From CAADGY01 sp900696665 (lineage in GTDB: Bacteria; Acidobacteriota; Terriglobia; Bryobacterales; Bryobacteraceae): a DNA stretch of 64,000 bases. Position 1 is the stretch's first letter. Each line of letters starts with the position of its first letter. The notes below the pieces were generated by a model. That model saw nothing but the letters and a program-made list of their open reading frames with translations, was not told the DNA's origin and searched no databases. This document shows positions 54,731-63,600 of the stretch, piece by piece. The position numbers were made by a program, and so were the translations under genes. Location of the stretch: assembly GCA_035063885.1 (NCBI GenBank), contig JAPSFM010000012.1, positions 25,986 through 89,985 on the forward strand, in the 5' to 3' direction.

Positions 54731-55738
54731 GTGAACGAACTACTCGTTGGCATCGTGGGCTTCGGCTACACCGGCCGGCTACACCTGGCTGCCTGCCGCC
54801 AATTGCCTGGCGTGCGCGTGGTGGCGGTAGCAGATAACAGCGCGGAGGCACTATCGCAGGTGCCGTCCGATCTCAAGACTTTTCGCGACTACCGGGACCT
54901 GCTGGCTCTCGATATCGACATCGTGAATATCTGTCTCCCTACAGCCGCTCACGCTGCCGCCGCCTGTAACGCGTTACGGGCCCGCAAACACGTACTCGTA
55001 GAGAAGCCGATAGCGACCACCACGGCGGATGCCCGGTTAATGATGGAAGAAGCGAAAGAGGCCGGCTGCTTACTGTACACCGGAATGACACACCGTTTCT
55101 ATCCGGAGATACGTGAGGCAAAGAAGCGGGTCGAAGAGGGCCAGATTGGAGATGTGGTCCTGATCAGGGACTCGATCTTCGAATCGCTGGGCTTCCTTGG
55201 AGGCCCTGCGTGGTACAGGAGCAAGGCTCTCGCCGGTGGTGGCACGGTGCTCTCCTCTGGCGTGCACTTGGTTGATCGTGTCCTCTGGTTTGCCGGCAGA
55301 GTGCCCGTATCTGTGTCGGGGTTTACGTCGAACGCGATCCTCGGCGGTGAGGTCGAAGACTCCGCGCAGATGTGCCTGGGTTTTGACGGTTCCTGTTTTG
55401 CCCAGATAACGTTCGGGTGGCTCCGGGAATCACACCCGCTCCTCTGTGATTTAGAACTGACCGGCACACGCGGAAGTCTCGTCGTACACACTTGGCAAGG
55501 GTACGAACACCGCAGTGCAAGGGGAGTACAGCAATACACGATCTACAAGTCGGAATCGCATCAGGAGAAGGTGCTTGTGGGGTTACGGGGTGAGATTCTG
55601 GAATTCTGCACAGCGGTCCGCGAAGGCCGGGAACCTTGGCCCTGCGTGCGGGAAACCAACCGTGCGCTTCGCGTAGTGGAGGCATTCTACGAAGCTGCCC
55701 AGACGGGCGCCGTAGTGGCGCTGAAGGGAACACTTTGA
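54731..55738 (+). CDS. Gfo/Idh/MocA-family sugar dehydrogenase
   Basis: A 335-residue oxidoreductase starting at GTG. The NAD(P)-binding motif is GIVGFGYTGRLHLAACRQLPG (8-27) and the catalytic EKP is intact at 91-93 (LVEKPIATT), unlike the paralog at 15429. The C-terminal GFO/IDH_C domain has AGGGTVLSSGVHLVDRVLWFAG with the substrate His. No signal peptide, so cytoplasmic. It likely oxidises a sugar at C1 or C3. The amidohydrolase gene follows with a TTGA overlap, so the two are made together. Confidence 0.85.
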   Translation: MNELLVGIVGFGYTGRLHLAACRQLPGVRVVAVADNSAEALSQVPSDLKTFRDYRDLLALDIDIVNICLPTAAHAAAACNALRARKHVLVEKPIATTTADARLMMEEAKEAGCLLYTGMTHRFYPEIREAKKRVEEGQIGDVVLIRDSIFESLGFLGGPAWYRSKALAGGGTVLSSGVHLVDRVLWFAGRVPVSVSGFTSNAILGGEVEDSAQMCLGFDGSCFAQITFGWLRESHPLLCDLELTGTRGSLVVHTWQGYEHRSARGVQQYTIYKSESHQEKVLVGLRGEILEFCTAVREGREPWPCVRETNRALRVVEAFYEAAQTGAVVALKGTL

Positions 55739-56961
55739 ACGCTTCACAGGATAAATTGGACGTTGCCGCGGCACCGCTGTTTGACATTGTGCTACGCAAC
55801 TGTCATGTCATTGACCCCTCCCAGAACTGGAACGGCACGGCCGCTATAGGAATACACGACGGAACGATTGCGGCCTTTGCGGTAGATCTGGATCCCGCCC
55901 TGGGCAGACGAGTGATCGATGCGGCGGGCACGTTCGTGAGCCCGGGCTGGATCGACCTGCATGGCCACTGGTATGAGGCAGGGCTGTATGGAATCAATGC
56001 CGAACTCGGCCTCAACCATGGTGTGACGACAGCGGTTGACGCAGGCACAGCGGGTTTCGCCAATTTCCCGGCATTTCATGATACGGCCATCACCCGGAGC
56101 CGGGCGCAGATCCTGGCGTTCGTGCATATCTCGTGTCTGGGGCTGCATGCGACGTTCGCCGAAGAGCTTTTAAATCTTGCTTACGCCCGCCCCGAAGAAA
56201 CGGCGATCATCCTGGATCGTTTCCCCGGCGCAACTGCTGGAGTCAAAGTGCGCATCGGATCAATGACCGCATCACATGGAAACCAGGCGTTCGACCTGGC
56301 GCTATCGTCCGCGCGGATGGCGAAGAAACCGCTGATGGTTCATATCAGCGCCGGAGCGGATGAGAAGTACATTCTCCGTAGCCTGCGACCGGGAGATATT
56401 TTGACGCATTGCTTTCACGGAAATCAAAGCCGCATGTTCGAGGCGGAAACCGGCGACCTGGTTCCCGAGGCCCGTGCCGCTCGCGAACGGGGTGTCATTT
56501 TCGACATCGGCCATGGGTGCGGCAGCTTTTCGTGGGGCTCCGCTCAGCGGGCCTTTGAGCATGATTTCCAGCCGGATACGATAAGCACCGATCTGCATCG
56601 CTACAGCATCGAACCACCGTGGAATGTGACGATGCCAGAGGTTCTTTCCAAGTTTCTGACGCTGGGCATGAGCCTGAAAGACGTCATTGCGAAAGCGACG
56701 CTGGCTCCCGCGAAAGCCTTGGGACGGCCGCGGATCGGAACGCTGGCAATTGGAACCGTTGCGGATCTGGTACAGTTCCGGCTGGTGGAGGGCGAGTTTC
56801 TTTTCACGGATTCGGCGCAGCAGACCCGTCTGGGTGCTCACAGGATTGAACCGATACTGTGTATTCGGAAAGGCATTCCGTATCATCCCGGCGACATTCA
56901 GAGGCCCTTGCGGCCACTCTACCCATGTGATGAAGCGATCTTCCCGCCTCGAAGGGCATAG
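55735..56961 (+). CDS. Amidohydrolase/deacetylase (Atu3266/EF0837-type)
   Basis: A 408-residue metallo-hydrolase of the dihydroorotase-like group. Ligands: HGH (76-78) on strand 1 (the second H usually follows V), K171 in GVKVRIGS (carbamylation site), H203 in LMVHISAG, H225/H228 in ILTHCFHG and D286 in DTISTDLH. DIGHGCGSFSW is a family hallmark. Members remove N-acyl groups from hydroxy- or amino-acids and sit beside SelA-like enzymes. The start is TTG, overlapping the upstream stop as TTGA (55735-55738), with AAGGGA 6 bases before it. Predicted to deacetylate the N-acetyl sugar acid. The 3' end overlaps the opposing gene by 43 bp. Confidence 0.85.
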   Translation: MNASQDKLDVAAAPLFDIVLRNCHVIDPSQNWNGTAAIGIHDGTIAAFAVDLDPALGRRVIDAAGTFVSPGWIDLHGHWYEAGLYGINAELGLNHGVTTAVDAGTAGFANFPAFHDTAITRSRAQILAFVHISCLGLHATFAEELLNLAYARPEETAIILDRFPGATAGVKVRIGSMTASHGNQAFDLALSSARMAKKPLMVHISAGADEKYILRSLRPGDILTHCFHGNQSRMFEAETGDLVPEARAARERGVIFDIGHGCGSFSWGSAQRAFEHDFQPDTISTDLHRYSIEPPWNVTMPEVLSKFLTLGMSLKDVIAKATLAPAKALGRPRIGTLAIGTVADLVQFRLVEGEFLFTDSAQQTRLGAHRIEPILCIRKGIPYHPGDIQRPLRPLYPCDEAIFPPRRA

Positions 56962-58139
56962 GCTAGTTCAGCGATCCATCGCAGTCTTCCTTCGCCCAGA
57001 AAACCGTAGTTGAAGAACGAAAACCGTCTCACGCCATGCTTTTCGGCGAACATTACTTTTGTCACGGCGTCACCCAAGTCCGGAGTGAGCGGCAGTCCCA
57101 GATTCAGGGTCAAGTTCAGTTTGGCCGGATCCTTCACTTGAGCGATACAGAACAGCAGGTCATCGTTCACCGCGCCGGAGTCGGAAGTATAGGCCAACAG
57201 ATGAAACGTCTCGACAGTATCGCGGAGATGCGCCATGGACACGCCTTCCATCCAGATATTGGACGGCGACCCTACGAAGCTCGATGTAAAAGCGGACACT
57301 TTGACCGGAGCAACCTCGGCATGGATGTTCTTCACAAGCCCGGTCACCCGGTTCATGCGCATCCGTATGAACTGTGCAAGTTCCGATGATTGTGCAAGAA
57401 GCGCTGCAATCTGCTCCATATTCGTCCTGTTGGAGCTATTGGAGTCGTCCGCTTTCAATTTCAAAAGAAGAAGATCCCGAACCTGCGTTGCCAGTTCATC
57501 AACCGCGATGTCATCACGAACGGCAGAGTTCCGGCAGCCGTCGCAAAAACACAGGGACAGAAGAAACTTCTCTAACGGGCCGAGAGGGCCGGCGTTCACT
57601 TCGTGATGATGCCCATGGAAGTAGCCGAGAAAACCGATCGTTTCCAGGTCGACGGTACTGAAAAACCCGAGACGGGCGACAGCCTTCGCCAGGCTCACCG
57701 AGTAGTCGCGAACTTCCTCGTGGCTCGGGCACAGCGCGAATGGATACGGATCACCAAACACATTACGGGTAGTCCACTGGCCGCACATCGAGCCCAGACG
57801 GGAGTTGTGATGAAACACGGTCCAACCGGACAATGGCATTCCTGTGCCTGCCAGTTCCTCAAGCCATTTCAACGCGGCTAGCGGACTGAGCAGGGGTTGA
57901 AGCTTTCCCAATTCCGATGCATCGAGTGGCACATACGCCGTGCCACTTTCCGCAAAATGGACTTTCCTCCTGCTACTGCGGGGCAGCAGAAACTTCCCGC
58001 TGTGATAAGCCGTGGCGACATGAAGTCGGGTTACACCGAGGCCGCGGCACTCTTCCGCAAACCGGGCGGGCCCGTCGTCAACGATGTCCCATGGATACGC
58101 AAAGAGCTCGATGGAAACAGGGGTGTGAGATTCTGTCAT
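56919..58139 (-). CDS. Unknown cytoplasmic TIM-barrel-like protein with CxCxxC motif
   Basis: A 406-residue protein with no signal peptide and no family I can name. The pattern of strands and helices (IELFAYPWDIV, GVTRLHVATAYHSG, LSGWTVFHH, VDLETIGFLGYFHGHHHE, VKVSAFTSSF, HLLAYTSD, LNLTLNLGLPL) suggests a TIM barrel. Notable: E166, a GHHHE run at 176-180, CFCDGC at 197-202 (a possible metal knuckle, like those in the glycosidase-like genes) and FRYSF-type ends. Its ATG overlaps the upstream gene's stop as ATGA. Its place in the regulon suggests a sugar hydrolase, isomerase or epimerase acting on the imported product. Confidence 0.6.
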   Translation of the reverse strand: MTESHTPVSIELFAYPWDIVDDGPARFAEECRGLGVTRLHVATAYHSGKFLLPRSSRRKVHFAESGTAYVPLDASELGKLQPLLSPLAALKWLEELAGTGMPLSGWTVFHHNSRLGSMCGQWTTRNVFGDPYPFALCPSHEEVRDYSVSLAKAVARLGFFSTVDLETIGFLGYFHGHHHEVNAGPLGPLEKFLLSLCFCDGCRNSAVRDDIAVDELATQVRDLLLLKLKADDSNSSNRTNMEQIAALLAQSSELAQFIRMRMNRVTGLVKNIHAEVAPVKVSAFTSSFVGSPSNIWMEGVSMAHLRDTVETFHLLAYTSDSGAVNDDLLFCIAQVKDPAKLNLTLNLGLPLTPDLGDAVTKVMFAEKHGVRRFSFFNYGFLGEGRLRWIAELAYALRGGKIASSHG

Positions 58140-59635
58140 ACTCTCCTCAGAATTCGCAGGGAACGCGCCCCCAAGGTCCAGTATCGGCTTGGCGCGCTAC
58201 TCGTTTCCGTGTCGGACAGGTCCCAAATCGTTTGAACGTTGACGGTGGAAGAACCGTAGTTGGCCAAAACCACCCACGTGTCGAGGTTCGTGAACACGGA
58301 GCCCACAGTGTCTTTTGGCAGCGGGCCCTTGAACAGCGATGAATCGGTGATCTCAAGGTACGCCCAGGTTCCCTCCTGAACCATAGGGAGGTAGCGCTTC
58401 AACCAGCGCGCATGGGTTTCCTTCACGTTGGGACGCGGAGGAAACGCGTCCCACGGACCATATACAAAAGGGCCGTCAGCGTGCGACTTGTAATAGCGAA
58501 AGATCCCCCGCCATTGGCGGAGGAGCTTGTCATTATCCTCAGACTGGTAAGGCACTCCGGGAACCAGCGCCCGCTCACCCGTGAAGGGTCTTCCTGCCAG
58601 TAACAGAGGAAACTGCATGTACGGAATCGTGTGCAGGAATTGTTCCTCATCGTTCGCGACAGTACCGTTACGGAAGTCGAAGCACGGTACGACGTAGGGT
58701 GGATGCGATTTCGTTTCCAGACGTGTCTTGTCGAGTTTGCCGATACCCTCCCCGACCCACAGGTAATCATAGAGCTGCGTCTTTGTCGCAGGCTTATCGT
58801 TGAAGTCGGCATGCATTTTGTAGATTCCACCCCGGCGCTTCACCTCGGAGTAAACCAGTGACAGCAGATCTTCAAGCGCCGCGTCGTGATCCGCCGCCTC
58901 TTTGAACGCGTTGACTTCATCTCTTGCCGGCGGTAGTGGATTCCGGTACTGATTGACATAGCCCCAGTCATTGTATAGGCCGTCGGGGCCATATTCTTCG
59001 AGAACTTGAACGGTTTTCGGCAGCAGATATGCCCGCCAGCCCGGACTCGCGGGGTTGCAGCGGACCAGGCGCCAGTGAGCGGCTTGTCCAACAGGACCCG
59101 GCTGTCCTCGCACCCACTCATCACGAAGATCGGGATCGCCCGCCTGCATGTAGCCAGTTGACACATAGAGCAACAACTTCATTCCACGCTTGTGGACCAT
59201 GTCGCGAAAGCGCTTCAGTCCCGCAGGGTTGACGGCGGTGAACTTATCGCCGCCAAAAAGACGCAGCATGTCGTTCCAGTCTTCCATGATCTGAACGAGC
59301 CGGATACCACCATCGCGCAAGCGGTCCAGTTCCCGCTCGTCGTATTCGTCGGGATCGTACGGCTTTACAGTGGGGTATTCGCCCAAATTGTAGGAAACCT
59401 GTCCAGGGATATATCCCGTGATAAGATGCCGCTTCAGACATACCCTGATGCTCTGCTCACAGTCACGGATTCTTTGAAGGCGCCGGCGGTGATCTTCCGG
59501 CGTAAACGACTTCATGATTGGGGAAGGTCCCAAATCCGGCGACACTACCGGTTCGGCGCCAGTGGACTGCGGCGCTACCGCGCCTGCCGCACACAGTCCG
59601 GCTCTCTTCAAGAACTCTCGTCGAATCACTGGCAT
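58136..59635 (-). CDS. Tat-exported glycosidase-like TIM-barrel protein
   Basis: A 499-residue protein with a Tat leader (IRREFLKRAGLCAAGAVAPQS). The barrel shows GIRLVQIMEDWNDMLRLFGG, MKLLLYVSTGYM, PDGLYNDWGYVNQY (D223, possible nucleophile as in alpha-galactosidase-like barrels), YDYLWVGEGIGK (possible acid) and a C-terminal beta-sandwich (TWVVLANYGSSTVNVQTIWDLS). This order suits a GH27/GH36-clan-like enzyme, but no family is assigned. It starts the minus-strand unit with the unknown 406-residue protein and shares operator 3 with the GntR gene. Confidence 0.7.
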   Translation of the reverse strand: MPVIRREFLKRAGLCAAGAVAPQSTGAEPVVSPDLGPSPIMKSFTPEDHRRRLQRIRDCEQSIRVCLKRHLITGYIPGQVSYNLGEYPTVKPYDPDEYDERELDRLRDGGIRLVQIMEDWNDMLRLFGGDKFTAVNPAGLKRFRDMVHKRGMKLLLYVSTGYMQAGDPDLRDEWVRGQPGPVGQAAHWRLVRCNPASPGWRAYLLPKTVQVLEEYGPDGLYNDWGYVNQYRNPLPPARDEVNAFKEAADHDAALEDLLSLVYSEVKRRGGIYKMHADFNDKPATKTQLYDYLWVGEGIGKLDKTRLETKSHPPYVVPCFDFRNGTVANDEEQFLHTIPYMQFPLLLAGRPFTGERALVPGVPYQSEDNDKLLRQWRGIFRYYKSHADGPFVYGPWDAFPPRPNVKETHARWLKRYLPMVQEGTWAYLEITDSSLFKGPLPKDTVGSVFTNLDTWVVLANYGSSTVNVQTIWDLSDTETSSAPSRYWTLGARSLRILRRV

Positions 59636-59654
59636 CTCCTTTTAGTACTTGGTA

Positions 59655-59673
59655 TTGTAGTATTATCATACAA
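59655..59673. promoter_or_regulatory. GntR operator 3
   Basis: TTGTAGTATTATCATACAA is the most symmetric copy, between the Tat glycosidase-like gene (20 bp away) and the GntR gene (79 bp from the 59752 start). -10-like TATTAT on one strand and TACAAT on the other lie inside it, consistent with repression of both and autoregulation. Confidence 0.75.
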
Positions 59674-59751
59674 CACGGGGAGCGAAGCAACGGCTTTGCG
59701 ATCCCAAGCTTTCTCAGTCACAATTGGTAATCTGTGTTAGGACAAAGAACC

Positions 59752-60528
59752 GTGCTGCAGCGTAGAACTCTCACTTCACAGGTAAGCGACTATGTGATGG
59801 ACCTGATCCGAAAAGGTGTCGTCAAACCCGGTCAACAGGTTCCCACCGAGGCCGAACTCACCAAACTGTTGGGCGTAAGCCGCACTTGCGTACGCGAAGC
59901 TATGAAGACCCTGCAATCCATGGGGTTGGTCGAAATCCGTCAGCGTGTCGGTGCTACCGTACTCGAGCCATCTTCCGCTAATCTGCTGAATGCTGAAGGC
60001 TTCTTATTGGCTGTGCAAATGCAGAAGATGGACGATCTGCTGGAGTTTCGCCGCATCATGGAGGTCGGGTTAGCTTCCTTGGCCGCGGAAAAAGCGGAAT
60101 TGGCGGACGTTGAAGCAATGCGGAAAGCACTCGAAAATTATCGTGCGGAGATGGGCAGGCAACGCGTCGACTGCAACACCGACTTATCGTTCCACGCAGC
60201 ACTTGCGGCCGCATCGAAGAATCCCATTGCCGTAATGGTCTGGCAAATGTTATCCGACCATTTGACTCAGGTTTTGGCGCAGACCAGCACCGTTCCGCAT
60301 ATTTGCGATGAAACGCTCCGCGATCACGAAGAGATCTACGAAGCCGTGAGGGATCGGGATCCGTCTCGGGCTCGAGAAGCCATGAGAAGACACCTGGACA
60401 ATGCCGAACGCTACTGGCATATGGCTTTGAACAAGCTCCACCGGCGAAGCGCAAATGCCTCGAAGAAATTGAAGCCAATCCGCGTCCACGCCCGTTCCGC
60501 CCGCAGTTTTTCCGCCGCTGACGTCTGA
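59752..60528 (+). CDS. FadR-family GntR transcriptional regulator
   Basis: A 258-residue regulator. An N-terminal winged helix (RRTLTSQVSDYVMDLIRKG ... PTEAELTKLLGVSRTCVREAMKTLQSMG) is followed by a helical FCD ligand domain with the metal ligands Asp and His in DLSFHAAL, His in LRDHEEIYEAV and His in MRRHLDNA. FCD regulators usually bind a carboxylate metabolite, which fits a sugar-acid pathway. The start at GTG 59752 has AGGA about 9 bases upstream; a GTG at 59734 would add six residues. It is the likely owner of the four 19-bp operators and is autoregulated through operator 3. Confidence 0.88.
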   Translation: MLQRRTLTSQVSDYVMDLIRKGVVKPGQQVPTEAELTKLLGVSRTCVREAMKTLQSMGLVEIRQRVGATVLEPSSANLLNAEGFLLAVQMQKMDDLLEFRRIMEVGLASLAAEKAELADVEAMRKALENYRAEMGRQRVDCNTDLSFHAALAAASKNPIAVMVWQMLSDHLTQVLAQTSTVPHICDETLRDHEEIYEAVRDRDPSRAREAMRRHLDNAERYWHMALNKLHRRSANASKKLKPIRVHARSARSFSAADV

Positions 60529-60608
60529 CCACACCGCCCCCGCTGACTCCGCGGTAGAACCTGTCGCGGAAAAGAATGCTTGACTCTTGACTCTTGTTCG
60601 GCGCACAA

Positions 60609-60627
60609 TTGCACTATCATAATACAA
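60609..60627. promoter_or_regulatory. GntR operator 4
   Basis: TTGCACTATCATAATACAA, 14 bp before the ATG of TonB receptor 4 and only 6 bp before its Shine-Dalgarno. Tandem TTGACT repeats (60580-60592) upstream may supply the -35. The position overlaps the start of transcription, so repression is likely. Confidence 0.75.
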
Positions 60628-60640
60628 TTGTGGAGGCACT

Positions 60641-63600
60641 ATGAGTTGTCAGAAGCTTTGCTTCTTTTTCCTGCCGGCGGCCTTTCTGCTCGCCGTCACC
60701 CCTCTGGCTGCACAGACTACGGCTTCCATTGCCGGCCACGTCGCCGACATCTCGGGCGCCAGTGTTTCCGGAGCGGCCGTGTTAGTTACAAACGAAGCAA
60801 CCGGCCTGACGAGATCTGTGATATCCCAGCCCGATGGCGCTTACCTTTTCACGCAGCTTCCGCCCGGAGCGTATCGGATTGAGGCCACGGCACCCGGTTT
60901 CAAGAAAACGGTACGAACGGGGATCACCCTCTCCGTTCAGGAAAACGCGCGAATTGAATTCCAGCTTTCGCCCGGTGATGTCGTCGAGTCCGTTCTGGTG
61001 ACGGGTGAGGCTCCCCAAGTCGACACGCGGCAAGCATCGATCGGAGCGCTTATGGATAGTAAGCGCATGGTGGAGTTGCCGCTGAGCGGGAGGAGCCCAG
61101 CTTCGCTACTGGTGCTGATTCCGACGGTCACAAACGTCAGCGCGGGTTCCCGGCCGACCAGCTATTCCGTGAACGCTAACGTCGCCGGCGGCCGCAGTGG
61201 AGCCAATAACTTTCTTCTCGACAATACGCGCTACAACTCTATTCAGTACGGTGAAGGGAACCCGCTGCCACCGCCCGATTTCCTGTCCGAATTCAAGGTA
61301 ACGACAAACGCCTACGACGCCGAAAAAGGCATGGCGTCGGCAGCGACGATTCAGGTGGTGACACGATCGGGTACGAACGAGATCCACGGAAGTGTGTTCG
61401 AATTCCATCGCAACAATCACCTCACAGCGCGGAACTTCTTTGCACCCACCACTCCATTTCTGGCCCAGAATCAGTTCGGAGCCACGCTAGGTGCGCCGAT
61501 TGTGAAGAACAAGCTCTTCGGCTTCTTCGGCTGGCAGAGTACTCGTATTCGCGAGGCGCAGTTGAGCAACTCGGCCTATCCGCCAACGGAACTGGAACGC
61601 GCCGGTAATTTCAGCCAATCGCGGGGCGGGATTCCGCGCGACCCGCTTACGGGCGAACCATTCCCCGGCGGCGTTATTCCGCAGGCTCGCATCGATCCCG
61701 CAGCGGCAAGGTATATAGGGGCATTTCCCTTTTCCAATCGTAGCGACGGCCGATTCGAGATCCTCCGTCCCAGGGCCGAGGATGGGGAGCAGTATGTAGC
61801 GAGAGCCGACTACAACCTCAGTTCGTCGAACCAACTCACCGGCCGCTACTGGTTTTCAGATGGCTCCCTGCTCGGACCAACGGGCGATATCCCGTTCGGG
61901 CAAGGACTCTACGGCCTCCGGTTTCAGAATCTGAACATCTCCGACACGCACACCTTCTCTCCCTCTGTCCTGAATACGTTCAGCTTCGGATGGAACAGAA
62001 AATTCGAGACCAGTACGAATCGGGGCACGCCATTCGCGTCGCCGCAGGAGGTGGGAGTCAAGCTTCCAACACCTCTTACCAGCCCTTATCCTCCCGGTGT
62101 GAGCATCACAGGCCGCGTGAGCGTCTCCCCGCGAACCGCCGGTGTGCCGCTGCGGCTGGACAACAACTTCGACTTCTCGGATACGGTCGCCTGGATCAAG
62201 GGGAAGAGCACCTGGAAGTTCGGAGCATCGTTTATGCCCATCCGTTTCGGCCCGGATTACGCCGCTTTCGACAATGGACGATTCACGTTCAACGGGCAGT
62301 TCACGGGTAATGCACTTGCGGATTTCATGTTGGGGAGACCCAGCTTCATGCAGATGCTCATCGAGCGCGAGAACCACCGGACTTATGTGCTCGGTTTCTT
62401 CGCGCAGAACGACTACCGGGTTAACCAGCGGCTGACGCTAAATCTCGGTGTACGGTACCACTATGAGGAGCCGACATGGCAGGTTGACGGGTATTCCTCC
62501 AACTTCATCCCCGGACGCCAATCCACACGGTTTCCCAACGCACCGGCAGGGATGGTCTATGCCGGAGACGACGGTGTGCCGCGCGGCATATTCAATAAAG
62601 ACCGCAACAACTTCGCTCCACGCGTGGGTCTGGCATATGATTTGTTCGGAAACGGCAAGACCAGTCTGCGGGCCGGCTATGGCGTATTCACCCAGCCGTA
62701 TATGAACGGGCACTCGCAATTCATCAGTCTGAACCAGCCCTTCCTGCCCATCTACAACCTGAATAGCGTGGCCTCGTTCTCTGATCCTTTCGAGGGGCGG
62801 TCTTTGGGATTCGGCGTTGTACCCGGAGATCCTCTGGCCCAATTTAATCCGGAGACGGGCGAGGCCGTCTTTGTTCTGCCGGTAACCGGCTGGTCTGTGA
62901 ATCCAGATTTCCCGAATCCGTACGTGCAGCAGTACAGTTTCTCCATTCAGCATCAACTACCGCAGAATGTGGCGATGGAAATCAGCTACATCGGAAACAG
63001 CGGCAGAAAACTCTCGCAGTTCTATCAATACAACCCCGCTCTGCCGGGACCGGGAGCCACGCTAGCGAACACCGAGCAGCGGCGCAGGTACAATCCCCGG
63101 CAAGTGGGATCTATGATCCGTATCCAGAATGGCGGAAACAGCAACTTCAATGGTCTGGCCGTCCTGGTCAAAAAACGCTTTTCCCACGGCTTTCTTTTCG
63201 ATGCCAACTATACTTGGATGAAGTCTCTTGATGACCTGTCGGCTCCCAATGCCAATCGCTATCAGAATCCGGACAACCTTCGGGCCGATTACGCGCTGGC
63301 TGATTTTCACAAGTCCCACGTCTTCTCGGCTTCATGGGTTTGGGAGCTTCCGCTTTTGCGCGATAGCGGTCTAATCGGAAGGCACGTTTTGGGGGGCTGG
63401 CAATTCTCGGGGCTTGGCCGGTTGGCCACAGGGAATCCGTTGACTGTTGTTTCCGGCCGGGACAATTCACTTACGGCTGTCGGCAATGACCGCCCGAATG
63501 TCCTCGGGGACCCGATTCTACCGTCGGACCGGGCGCGCAGCGCCATAATCAACCGGTATTTCGATACCTCCGTTTTCCAGGCGAACGCACAGGGCACATT

